Shown here piece after piece: positions 1 to 7,909 of a stretch of 64,000 bases of DNA. The notes beneath the pieces were generated by a model. That model saw only the letters and a list, made by a program, of their open reading frames with translations, made no database searches and had not been told where the DNA came from. The position numbers and the translations under genes are program-made. Source of the stretch: Paenibacillus sp. MZ04-78.2 (lineage in GTDB: Bacteria > Bacillota > Bacilli > Paenibacillales > NBRC-103111); the NCBI RefSeq assembly GCF_024213375.1, contig NZ_JANAVJ010000017.1, forward strand, positions 28,673 through 92,672. The letters are read 5' to 3'. The stretch's first letter is position 1; every line of letters begins with the position of its first letter.

Positions 1-522
1 TACAGCGAGGAGGAGCTGCTGAAGTACGCGAAGACCGTCGAAGATTCATGGCCCTTATCCCACGGCGCCTTCCTTACGGCTCTGCCGCTGTACGACCCGG
101 ACGGCTTTTTCGATGACCTGATAGCGGCGGTCCAGTCGCCGGACGAAGCCGATTTCCGCGAAAGCATCCACGGCATTCTGGTCGGCGAAATGTTCGAATT
201 CGCCGGCAAATGGCGCAATGCCAACGCCCAAGGCCCGCGGACGTACCTGCCTTATCTGGCCATGGAGACCGCGCAATACGCCGCGATGCTCATCGGGCTT
301 CATCATCGGACGACCTACTCTACGGGAGCCAAGGTCATTCCCGAAGCAATGACCCTGCCCGACCGGCCGGAAGGCTTTGATGCGCTGGCACAGCTCGTGC
401 TGTCCGGCGAGCTATCCGACCCGGACCGTGTCTTCCTGACGTGCGAAGCTTTCTGGAACGGCCTGCAAGCGTGGGCGGAAGAGCGTGATTATGGGTTTAC
501 CACGGAACAAATTCCATTTTAA
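1..522 (+). CDS. Aminoglycoside 4'-nucleotidyltransferase, C-terminal part (5' end outside window)
   Basis: The frame is open from base 1, so the first part of the gene lies left of the window; about 173 residues are seen. They match the C-terminal domain of kanamycin nucleotidyltransferase (ANT(4')): GKWRN, QGPRTYLP, AMLIGLHHR, LSGELSDP and the terminal IPF are hallmarks of that family, which transfers AMP from ATP to the 4'-OH of aminoglycosides. The N-terminal nucleotidyltransferase domain with the GS and DxD motifs is not visible, so activity cannot be judged. The stop codon sits at a junction with a truncated GNAT frame. In a strain with a butirosin-type cluster (51-64 kb) it could serve self-resistance; this is inference, as it lies about 50 kb away. 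Confidence 0.88.
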   Translation, partial: YSEEELLKYAKTVEDSWPLSHGAFLTALPLYDPDGFFDDLIAAVQSPDEADFRESIHGILVGEMFEFAGKWRNANAQGPRTYLPYLAMETAQYAAMLIGLHHRTTYSTGAKVIPEAMTLPDRPEGFDALAQLVLSGELSDPDRVFLTCEAFWNGLQAWAEERDYGFTTEQIPF

Positions 523-845
523 CAAAATTCAATCCATCCTATCAAACACGCGCAATTTGTCTAGACGGCAAGCCTGTTGGATTTTTTATGTGGGTTCCAA
601 AGACAAAAGGGAAAATATCGATTTGGCGTTTTATGGTGGATCAGAACTATCAGAACAAAGGTATTGGGCGCAAAGCTTTACTGCTGGCCCTTGATGAAAT
701 TAGACAGACAGATGGATTGGAAGAAATCGAGATCTGCTACAATCCCAATAATCCTGTAGCGAAAGACTTCTACGCCAACTTTGGTTTCGTTGACGTCGGT
801 ATGGACGAAGACGGAGATGACATGTTAGCCATCATTAAAATATAA
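489..845 (+). pseudogene. GNAT N-acetyltransferase, 5'-truncated remnant
   Basis: An open frame without a usable start begins after a TGA at 486-488 and overlaps the end of the ANT(4') gene. From about 525 it reads like the middle and C-terminal part of a small GNAT enzyme of the spermidine/diamine type: a beta strand with GKPVGF, a strand with MVDQNYQNKGIG (the acetyl-CoA pyrophosphate loop Q-x-x-G-x-G) and the final NPVAKDFYANFGF motif. The N-terminal helices are missing. ATG 588 could give an 85-residue product, but it starts inside the fold. Most likely it is a remnant left by a deletion that joined it to the upstream resistance gene. Confidence 0.72.
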
Positions 846-914
846 CAAATCCATCATGATTTATCATTAAACCTAAAAAGAACAAGCTCACCCTAATGGG
901 TGACTTATCGTTCT

Positions 915-948
915 AGCCGACGGATCACTTGTCCGTCGGCTTTTTCTT
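915..948 (+). terminator. Rho-independent terminator after the GNAT remnant
   Basis: A GC-rich inverted repeat AGCCGAC(GGA)...TCCGTCGGCT with a short loop is followed directly by TTTTTCTTT. It lies 70 bases after the end of the GNAT frame, on the same strand. The stretch from here to the next gene at 1186 (about 240 bases) shows nothing else I recognise. Confidence 0.75.
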
Positions 949-1185
949 TCCCACCAGTGTTCCGTTACATTCCGGGCAGAAGAATTCCGGGTCTTGAAAT
1001 GTTCGAGAAGCAGGGGGCTCCCGATCCGCAGAAATGGTCCCTTCATTTCTCCTCTGCCGCCGCTTACTGCTTCGCCGCGGGAGCGATCTTCCCCTTCTTT
1101 TTTCCCGAGCCTGAAACCTTCCTCCCTTCTTGGACGTATATCCATCATCTTCTCTATTTTTTCAGTAGCCGAGGTGGAAGTTAAA

Positions 1186-4100
1186 ATGACAACACAAGTG
1201 AACATCGTACATTACCATCCTGATTATGCGTCGAGCTTAGCCGAGATGTGGAACCGGAGCCAAGACGAATGGGGCGGAGGATCGGCCGTCCGGACAGCCG
1301 AGCAAGTTCGCCGGGACCAGGAAAACTCGGACGCCTTGGCCGTCTTTCTCGCCGTCTGCGACGATCAAGTCGTCGGATACTGCAACCTGGGCGAATACCG
1401 CGAGGATACCGGCGCACTGTACATCCCGCTGTTGAACGTACGCCCGGACTACCATGGCCTCAAAATCGGCAAAATGCTCGTGCTGCGGGCGGTGGAGGAA
1501 ACGATCCGCCTGGGCTGGCCGCGTGTCGATTTGTATACTTGGGAAGCTAATATGAAGGCGGTGCCGCTGTACAAAAAATGCGGCTTTTTCTGGGAAGACC
1601 GCGAGGACTCGACGCATTTCATGAATTTCATCCCCCAAGTGGCGGCTTGCGAAGCGCTTGCCCCCTATCTTAAGGATATCGATTGGTACGCCGACTTGAC
1701 GCGGACGATCGAAGTGAAGCCGGACGGCCATAAAGTGAACGGCTTCGATATATACACTTACGCATGGTCCAAAAACGGACAAACGCTTCGCGTCGATATC
1801 GAGCGCAAAGGCCGCGGCATCTGTCTCATCGAAACGGAGGACTACTTGCTTTCCGCAACCGCGGAGCAGGCCGAGCCGGTGTTCGGCAGCGAGTACGTTA
1901 TCGAATACCGCATCGTGAACAAATCGGGCGCCCCGCTGAAGCTTGAGCTTCAGGGCGAACCGGACGGCAATGTCGCATTCGATTGGAAAGGCGAGTTGCA
2001 GGTGGAAGGCGAGGAACGAATCTCCGCGCGCTTCTTCGTCGGAGCCATCGAGGAAGAGCAGAGCGAATCGCGCACCTGCCCTGCCGTGCAGACGCGGGTA
2101 CGAATTAACGGGCTGGAGGCGCTGCTCAAGGTTGGCATCGTGCCGAAATTTCCGGCCAGCCTGACGATGCAGGTGCCGGATGCGAGGCATGCGCTTGGCG
2201 GGGATTACGTCCTGTACCTCGATATGCAAAACCATTTCCCGGTAACGGCCTCGTTCTTCTTCGAGCTGCCGGAACAGGCTTGGCTTGCGCTCGGACAGCG
2301 GACTTTCGAAGCCCGCTTGGAAGCGAAGGAGCGTATATCTTTGGCGGTTCCGTACCGCCTGCTCGACTACGGCTTCTATCAAGCCCCGATTCAAGTCCGG
2401 GCGATTCCGGACAACGGGCCGGAGGTAACGTTCACCCGCTTTGTTGGCGGAGCCTTCGCAGGCCCCGGGGCGATGTTTACCGGAGAGACGGAAAACAACC
2501 GGGTTGCCGTAAACGGCAGCTATGAAATCGAATACGATAAGGATCAAAATGAAACAGTCCTTCAGACATGGAGCCGGAAGGGCGAACAACTCACGCTGTC
2601 GCCGCCGTCCATAGGCAAGCCGTATTCCGCCGAATTTACCGGCAAGAAGCCGGTACGTGTCGAGCCCAAAGAGGAGCGGGGAGCGGTCGGCTATCGTCTA
2701 ACGTATCGTTCGGATAGTTTCCCGCAGCTGCTCATGCATCTCCATACGCTGCTTTACGCTGACGGAACGGCGAAGCTGTGGCAGGAGCTGGAAAACGACT
2801 CGAACGCTCCCGTCGTCAGCGAAATGTGGGTATCCCAGCGCTTCGAATCCGACTTGTACGGAGTCGTACTGCCTTACGACGGTCAAATCGTCGAAACGAC
2901 CGACTCGCACGGCCTCGATTACGAGTACTGGGACGGCGCCAAAGTTAGCGAGCCTTGGCTCTTCGTACGCGGCGCAAGAAGCGCATACGGAATTTGCTGG
3001 TCCGGCAACCACCGGATGAGATTGGGAGAGTGGTATCTGGAGCTGGAAACTTGCTTCGGACAGCTGGAAGCCGGGGAAACGAAAACGTCGGATACGATCT
3101 TCATGTCTATGGGCGGGTTCGACGATTGGACCTCGTTCCGGGAATTTGCCCTGAAGCGCATCGGACAAGAAACGACGGCGCCGCCAATCCGTAGCGTGGA
3201 GCTGACGGCCAACGAAGGAAATCCGTTCGTGCCGCCGGATGCGGAAGAAATGCCGGTCGTGCTTCGGGATATGAAGCAGACCGTATGGGAAGGCGAGCTC
3301 TTCGCCCGCTATATGGATGCAGCCGAAACGGAGGAGCGGGTGCTTTTGTCGCCCGACGACGAGGCGACGGAAGCCCGCTTCATGCTGCCTCCGCCGGAAT
3401 CCCGCTGCTGCGTGGTCCAGGTAGAAGCGCGGCTCGACGCGCATGAAGAGGCTTATCATGCCGCATTGTTCCCCGTTTCCAGCGATGAAATCAGCAGCAC
3501 GACATCGACCGAAGCCGGTTATTCGGTGCTTGAGGTCGATAATGGAATCATTCGCATCTCGGCTTCGGTCGACTATTCCCCCGGGTTACGTTCGCTTTCG
3601 GTCGATGGCCGGGAATGGCTCGCTTCCGGGTTTCCCGAATACGGGGCGAAGTCGTGGTGGAATCCTTGGATCGGCGGCTTGTCGGGTCACTTCAACGAGA
3701 TGGGTCCGTTATCCGTGCGCAATGAAGAGCATTCCTCCGACTTTGTCCGCCTCTCCGACGAGAAAGGCAACGTGTGGTCAGGCATTCGGGTCCGCCAATC
3801 CATCCGGAACCACGATACGTTCAAAGGGACGATCATGGACAGCTATTATTTGATGCTCCCCGGAGTGCCGGTGCTCGCTTATATGACGGACATTCATCAG
3901 AACACCGGAACGTATTTGGATAAATCGGTGCTCAGCGAGCTGTTCCTTCGTCTCGACGAGACAGGCGGCTATGGGTGGCTGCAAACCTGCGCTCCGAACG
4001 GAAAAACGCTGCGTTACCCGCTCGGAAAAGGGGAGCTCAGCGTACACGAAACGAAGGATTACGTATTCGGCCTGGATAGCCAGACCGGGGTCATGCACAT

Positions 4101-4326
4101 CGTGACGGATGAAGAAGCCAACCGCCCTTCGGTCAACACGAACAAGGAAATCTGCTGCCTGTCGCTCACGCGGAATGTTCGCCTGCCTCACGGAAGCGTG
4201 AGCCGGTCGGCTCCGGTGTTCCTCGTATTCCCGGACACCCCGCTGCCGGCGGACAGCTTGAAGGCTTTACGAAGACTCTCCTTCCCTATTATACTTGAAG
4301 CCAATGACACGAAAAAAGGAGAGTAA
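1186..4326 (+). CDS. Giant GNAT-fusion protein: N-acetyltransferase plus long beta-rich region (1046 aa)
   Basis: Residues 1-160 form a GNAT acetyltransferase domain: VGYCNLGEY, then LNVRPDYHGLKIGKMLV with the acetyl-CoA loop, and the terminal PLYKKCGFFWEDRE. The remaining ~890 residues have no further enzyme motif I can name. They look like Ig/NEW3-type beta domains (about 160-450), then a large beta-rich section. The last 200 residues (SPGLRSLSVDGREWLASGF, then WWNPWIGGLSGHFNEMG) recall galactose-mutarotase-like C-terminal folds of glycoside hydrolases. No signal peptide is seen, so it is probably cytoplasmic. An upstream ATG at 994 is open, but GAGGTGG five bases before 1186 and the GNAT N-terminus fix the start here. 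The amidohydrolase follows after 6 bases, so the two are probably co-transcribed. Confidence 0.8.
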   Translation: MTTQVNIVHYHPDYASSLAEMWNRSQDEWGGGSAVRTAEQVRRDQENSDALAVFLAVCDDQVVGYCNLGEYREDTGALYIPLLNVRPDYHGLKIGKMLVLRAVEETIRLGWPRVDLYTWEANMKAVPLYKKCGFFWEDREDSTHFMNFIPQVAACEALAPYLKDIDWYADLTRTIEVKPDGHKVNGFDIYTYAWSKNGQTLRVDIERKGRGICLIETEDYLLSATAEQAEPVFGSEYVIEYRIVNKSGAPLKLELQGEPDGNVAFDWKGELQVEGEERISARFFVGAIEEEQSESRTCPAVQTRVRINGLEALLKVGIVPKFPASLTMQVPDARHALGGDYVLYLDMQNHFPVTASFFFELPEQAWLALGQRTFEARLEAKERISLAVPYRLLDYGFYQAPIQVRAIPDNGPEVTFTRFVGGAFAGPGAMFTGETENNRVAVNGSYEIEYDKDQNETVLQTWSRKGEQLTLSPPSIGKPYSAEFTGKKPVRVEPKEERGAVGYRLTYRSDSFPQLLMHLHTLLYADGTAKLWQELENDSNAPVVSEMWVSQRFESDLYGVVLPYDGQIVETTDSHGLDYEYWDGAKVSEPWLFVRGARSAYGICWSGNHRMRLGEWYLELETCFGQLEAGETKTSDTIFMSMGGFDDWTSFREFALKRIGQETTAPPIRSVELTANEGNPFVPPDAEEMPVVLRDMKQTVWEGELFARYMDAAETEERVLLSPDDEATEARFMLPPPESRCCVVQVEARLDAHEEAYHAALFPVSSDEISSTTSTEAGYSVLEVDNGIIRISASVDYSPGLRSLSVDGREWLASGFPEYGAKSWWNPWIGGLSGHFNEMGPLSVRNEEHSSDFVRLSDEKGNVWSGIRVRQSIRNHDTFKGTIMDSYYLMLPGVPVLAYMTDIHQNTGTYLDKSVLSELFLRLDETGGYGWLQTCAPNGKTLRYPLGKGELSVHETKDYVFGLDSQTGVMHIVTDEEANRPSVNTNKEICCLSLTRNVRLPHGSVSRSAPVFLVFPDTPLPADSLKALRRLSFPIILEANDTKKGE

Positions 4327-4332
4327 TACGGA

Positions 4333-5190
4333 ATGAAAATCATTGATGCGCACATGCACTTGTCTCATATTGCTTCGTTCAAGGAAACCGCAGAAAGCCG
4401 TTCGTTCGTCGATTACTCCGTTGACGGGCTGCTGCGCGAATACGCCGAGAACGGTGTTGTGCTCGGCATCGGCATGGGGGTGACGGAGACCGCCGCCGGA
4501 GGCTTCCCCGACCGGGAAGCCCCGACGCCGATGGGACTTGATATGGTGGAGTCGTATCCGGGGCAGATCGTGTACTGCCCCGGCGTTAACCCGTTCAAGC
4601 TGGGCAACGCCGAACTGGATGCCTTGGAGCAGGCGCTGCAGCGGCCGGAGGCGGTCGGGATCAAAATTTACCTCGGCTACTATCCGTACTATGCCTATGA
4701 TGACGTCTACCAGCCAGTGTACGAGCTGGCGAAGCAGTACAAGGTCCCGGTCGTCTATCATACGGGCGATACGTACTCGGAGCGCGGCCTGCTGAAATAT
4801 TCGCACCCGCTGACGGTGGACGAGGTTGCCGTCGCCCACCGCGACGTCAACTTCATGATCGCCCACTTCGGAGACCCGTGGGTGCTGGACGGAGCCGAGA
4901 TCGTCTACAAGAACCGCAACGTATTCGCCGATTTGTCCGGCCTGATGGTTGGCGATGCCGCGGAATGCGCGCGGCTCAAGGATTCTCCGCTCTTCTTCGC
5001 CCATTTGCGCCATGCGGTTACGTTTTGCGACCATTATGAGAAAATGCTGTTTGGCACCGACTGGCCGCTTGCCCCGGTACAGCCTTATCTGCAATTCGTG
5101 CAGGAGCTGATTCCGGAGGCGTATCACGAGCATGTCTTTTACAAAACCGCCCTGCGCGTGTTTCCGAAAATCGCTCCGTTTGTGGAGTAA
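4333..5190 (+). CDS. Amidohydrolase family 2 metal-dependent hydrolase
   Basis: A 285-residue TIM-barrel hydrolase of the amidohydrolase-2 (ACMSD/LigW-like) type. The first strand carries the metal-binding HxH motif (DAHMHLS, residues 5-11). Later come YHTGDTY, IAHFGDPW (metal histidine) and FGTDWP (catalytic Asp), all characteristic of the superfamily. Such enzymes decarboxylate or hydrolyse small carboxylates; the substrate cannot be read from sequence. The start has AAAGGAGAG at 4315-4323. It lies 6 bases behind the GNAT-fusion gene, so it is probably its operon partner, which suggests a shared but unknown pathway. Confidence 0.85.
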   Translation: MKIIDAHMHLSHIASFKETAESRSFVDYSVDGLLREYAENGVVLGIGMGVTETAAGGFPDREAPTPMGLDMVESYPGQIVYCPGVNPFKLGNAELDALEQALQRPEAVGIKIYLGYYPYYAYDDVYQPVYELAKQYKVPVVYHTGDTYSERGLLKYSHPLTVDEVAVAHRDVNFMIAHFGDPWVLDGAEIVYKNRNVFADLSGLMVGDAAECARLKDSPLFFAHLRHAVTFCDHYEKMLFGTDWPLAPVQPYLQFVQELIPEAYHEHVFYKTALRVFPKIAPFVE

Positions 5191-5210
5191 CGCCCCTACG
5201 CATAAACGAA

Positions 5211-5253
5211 CAAAAAAATCCCCGCCTCGTCGATGGCAGCGACGGCGGGGATT
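5211..5253 (-). terminator. Bidirectional terminator between amidohydrolase and rtcB
   Basis: AATCCCCGCC at 5218-5227 pairs perfectly with GGCGGGGATT at 5244-5253. On the minus strand the stem is followed by seven T residues, so it mainly serves the rtcB side. On the plus strand the T tract is weaker. It lies between two convergent genes. Confidence 0.8.
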
Positions 5254-5351
5254 CAAATTATATGTTAAGTAACGGGATCTTCTTTAGTATGCCCCGACAA
5301 GCTTAAGCGCACCTTAAAAAAAGCTCAAAATTCGATTAAAAATTAGCGCGG

Positions 5352-6578
5352 CTAGTCCTTATACGGATCGAACTCGTCCGCCCCGGCCATGCATACGCCG
5401 ATCGGCTTCAGCACATGCAGCACCTCGATCGTCTCCGTATGGGCGTCCAGCACATCCTGAAGCTTCCGGTACACGAACGGGCTCTCGTCCGTTCCGGCTC
5501 CGCGAAGCTCGACGCCGAAGCTCCGCACGGCTTCCTGCATTTGCGCCTCCGAGATGAGTCCGCCCGTGCGGACGCGTGTCTTCCAGTTCATTTTGCCGGC
5601 CGCTTGCGTGCGGCTCATTATTCTTCCCGCGCCGTGCACCGTGCTGTAGAAGGCCGCACGGTTTTCCTCCGTATCTTTTCCCCGGACAATGACCGAGATA
5701 TCGCCCATGCTCCCGCCAATGAATCCAAGCTGGCCGGGAGCGGACGGCGTCGCCCCTTTGCGCACGACGACCGTTTCACGGCCGCTGTGGGTCTCTTTCC
5801 ACGCATAATTGTGGTGATTATGCACCTTGAATTCCGCGTCCGCTCCCAGAATCGCCAGCACCTGACGAATGACGGCGTCTCTTCCGGCGTACGCGTACCG
5901 CCCGGCCAGCTTCATGGCACGGTAATACATATCGCCAAGCTCACTGTCCAGATCGAGCAGCACCGGCGGCTGGTCCATCTTTTCCCCCGGAGCCTTGGCC
6001 ATAAACTCCCGTCCCGCTGCAAGGTTCATAAACCCGCTGGCCGTCTTATGCCCGAATCCGCGGCTGCCGAAGTGATTGCCGATCCACAGCCTCCCCGTCC
6101 CCGCTTCCTCGAACAAATCGACGAAGTGATTCCCGCTGCCTACGGTCCCTAACTGGTCGCGGGCGAGCGCCTTCAGCTTATCGTGCTCCTGACGCCCGAT
6201 GGCGGCATACACCGACCAGTCCGGATCGTCGAACAGCTCGTGATCCACCTTCTCGCTGTTTACGCGCCCGATGCCGAACGAAACGTTTCGTGCGATGTCG
6301 TCCATGATGCGCGCCAGCCTGGGCCGGATATCCGCTGCGAGCAGGTTCGTTCGCACCGCTTTGTTCCCGCATCCGATATCGTACCCGACGCCGGACGGCG
6401 AGATTTGTCCCTCGTAGACGATCACCCCGCCGATCGGCTGGCTGTAGCCCTTGTGGTGGTCCGCCATCAGCAGCGCCTGCACGACATTTCCGTGCTCCGC
6501 GCATGTTTTGGCTTGCGCCAAGGCGCCTGCCTCCGGGTTCCCCCAGACGCGGACGCCGTCTTTAATTTGATAAGCCAT
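5352..6578 (-). CDS. rtcB: RtcB-family RNA ligase (3'-phosphate/5'-OH)
   Basis: A 408-residue protein, the usual length of the short bacterial RtcB. RtcB joins RNA ends bearing 2',3'-cyclic phosphate or 3'-phosphate to 5'-OH ends, using GTP and Mn(II), and repairs cleaved tRNA and rRNA. The metal-site motif GYDIGCGNKA is near residue 65, NHFVD and HFGSRG follow, HNHHNYAWKE is central, and VHGAGRIMSR near 315 carries the histidine that is guanylylated. The start has AAAGGAGC nine bases upstream. It is the last gene of a minus-strand group with the Rsr protein, a Y RNA and a nucleotidyltransferase, a classical RNA-repair neighbourhood. No RtcA cyclase or archease gene is visible. Confidence 0.95.
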   Translation of the reverse strand: MAYQIKDGVRVWGNPEAGALAQAKTCAEHGNVVQALLMADHHKGYSQPIGGVIVYEGQISPSGVGYDIGCGNKAVRTNLLAADIRPRLARIMDDIARNVSFGIGRVNSEKVDHELFDDPDWSVYAAIGRQEHDKLKALARDQLGTVGSGNHFVDLFEEAGTGRLWIGNHFGSRGFGHKTASGFMNLAAGREFMAKAPGEKMDQPPVLLDLDSELGDMYYRAMKLAGRYAYAGRDAVIRQVLAILGADAEFKVHNHHNYAWKETHSGRETVVVRKGATPSAPGQLGFIGGSMGDISVIVRGKDTEENRAAFYSTVHGAGRIMSRTQAAGKMNWKTRVRTGGLISEAQMQEAVRSFGVELRGAGTDESPFVYRKLQDVLDAHTETIEVLHVLKPIGVCMAGADEFDPYKD

Positions 6579-6621
6579 GCCGTCAGCTCCTTTTCCTGCA
6601 AAAGCTTCGCAATTCGTTCCT

Positions 6622-6927
6622 TTACTTGTTCATTCGGCTCGGAGGCGACCAGTTCCTGCAAAGCGCCCGCCACTTCCTCTCGATTTTGGACGGCCAACCT
6701 TCATCGCGGATGACGTTCTCGCACAGCCGCTTGCAGGCTTTGCGCAGGTCGCCGGACCAGCCTCTGCCGTACCGTTGTTCCCAACGCTGCTCGTCTCCGT
6801 TTAAAAAATCATAAATATCCGTCACAACCGACAGCTGTGCTGCGGTCACACACATCGTCTGCGAATGCCTTAGAAAATCGCCTACCGCTGACGATGCATC
6901 CTCATAGTCGTCGGTTGTCATCGTCAA
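6622..6927 (-). CDS. Small conserved-looking protein of the RNA-repair operon, possibly frameshifted
   Basis: A 101-residue frame starts immediately after the stop of the nucleotidyltransferase gene and has AACAGGTGA before the ATG. Its first ~75 residues (to VIRDEGWP) look coding. The last part (SKIERKWRALCRNWSPP) reads like out-of-frame sequence, while the overlapping frame from TTG 6697 (VQNREEVAGALQELVASEP, then NEQVKERIAKLLQEKEL) has strong helical coding character and runs into the rtcB ribosome site. One base insertion or deletion near 6700 would join the two halves into a ~115-residue helical protein. I do not recognise the family. It is either a real frameshift or a sequencing error; the function is unknown, though its position ties it to RNA repair. 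Confidence 0.5.
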   Translation of the reverse strand: MTMTTDDYEDASSAVGDFLRHSQTMCVTAAQLSVVTDIYDFLNGDEQRWEQRYGRGWSGDLRKACKRLCENVIRDEGWPSKIERKWRALCRNWSPPSRMNK

Positions 6928-7716
6928 TCACCTGTTCTCCCACACTTCGCTAAGCACGGCACGGAACAGCCCGTCAAGCTCGCGGGCCTGTGCGCCTTCG
7001 GCGCTGTTCAAATGAACGGCCGTGCGCTCGAAATGATTCATTTTTTGTTCCAAAAACTCGTTGATGGGGTTGATCCTTGGCTCGTAGTCCATTTCGTCTC
7101 CCGCCATTTTGCGTTCCACCAGCTTGAGAATGACCTGTTTCAGCTCGCTGCCCTCCGGCACCAAGCGGTCCACCAGCACGTCGAATTCCATCGGCGGCAT
7201 CGCGTGAAACCGCTCGATCCATTCGCAGGCCAGAACCGGACGAAGCACGTAAAAATATTTTTTGATTTTCACCTGCTCCCCCTGCAAGTATTCGCGGTAA
7301 TTTCCCTTTGCCATATTAAGATAGTGATACATGCACGACTTCGGGGAAAAGGTCAGCGGCGACATGCTGCGGATACGCTCCGCTGCAGAAAATTTCTCGA
7401 AGTACGGGATCGGCGATTGCAGCCATTCCAGCAGCGGCGGGTTCGACTTGCGGAATAAATTCAGCGCCTTCTTCAAATCCCAGCCGTTGATATCGAGCTT
7501 GTCGCTGATTGGCCGCTCGATCACGTCCCGTTGATCAAATATGGATAAGTACCATTCGACAGGCCGGACGTACAGGAAACGGACATCGTAGTCGCTGTCC
7601 TTTGACGGGAATCCCCATGCCCGGCTGCCTGATTCGCAGGCGTACAGGATGCGCACCTGCTCCTGCCGCTCGATCTGGTAGAGTTCTTCTAATATAGGTT
7701 GACGAAAGTCGGTCAT
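6928..7716 (-). CDS. YcgL-type predicted nucleotidyltransferase (COG3541)
   Basis: A 262-residue protein. Residues 25-50 hold the nucleotidyltransferase-fold signature: ESGSRAWGFPSKDSDYDVRF, with the GS pair and the DxD metal ligands. The rest is a helical domain typical of the COG3541/YcgL group. The family is often found beside RtcB and Ro proteins in bacterial RNA-repair operons and may act on RNA ends; the exact reaction is not established. The start at 7716 (GGAGGAGAACCGCG before ATG) is preferred over an upstream extension to 7926, which would run back into the end of the rsr gene. The 194-base gap to rsr contains a terminator-like hairpin. Confidence 0.85.
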   Translation of the reverse strand: MTDFRQPILEELYQIERQEQVRILYACESGSRAWGFPSKDSDYDVRFLYVRPVEWYLSIFDQRDVIERPISDKLDINGWDLKKALNLFRKSNPPLLEWLQSPIPYFEKFSAAERIRSMSPLTFSPKSCMYHYLNMAKGNYREYLQGEQVKIKKYFYVLRPVLACEWIERFHAMPPMEFDVLVDRLVPEGSELKQVILKLVERKMAGDEMDYEPRINPINEFLEQKMNHFERTAVHLNSAEGAQARELDGLFRAVLSEVWENR

Positions 7717-7755
7717 CGCGGTTCTCCTCCTTCGGATCGTGATGCTGCTATATGT

Positions 7756-7786
7756 AAAAAAAGCCATCGACCTCAGTGGTCCATGG
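7756..7786 (-). terminator. Terminator or attenuator after rsr
   Basis: On the minus strand CCATGGACC and GGTCGATGG form a hairpin with one mismatch and a 5-base loop, followed by a run of seven T after a C. It lies between the rsr stop and the nucleotidyltransferase start. It could end the rsr transcript or let only part of it reach the downstream genes. Confidence 0.6.
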
Positions 7787-7909
7787 CCCGATGCTCTTAT
7801 AGATGGTTTTACGGCGTGTGCCGGACATGGCCGACTGGCGTAAAATGGCATCTGAATAGGACCGATGAGATGCGGAAGTCGAATCTGTGTTGTTTGTACT
7901 TCGGGATCG

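Noticed and set aside
994..1185. Upstream extension of the GNAT-fusion protein
   Set aside because: The 64 extra residues are low-complexity, basic and Ser/Pro-rich, and have no ribosome site; ATG 1186 has GAGGTGG and begins the GNAT fold.
1237..2589. Long open frame on the minus strand opposite the GNAT-fusion gene
   Set aside because: It mirrors the coding strand of the real gene, has an Arg/His-rich composition typical of antisense frames and no recognisable domain.
4267..5256. Minus-strand frame opposite the amidohydrolase
   Set aside because: Shadow of the real gene; Arg/His/Val-rich, no ribosome site, and it runs through the terminator.
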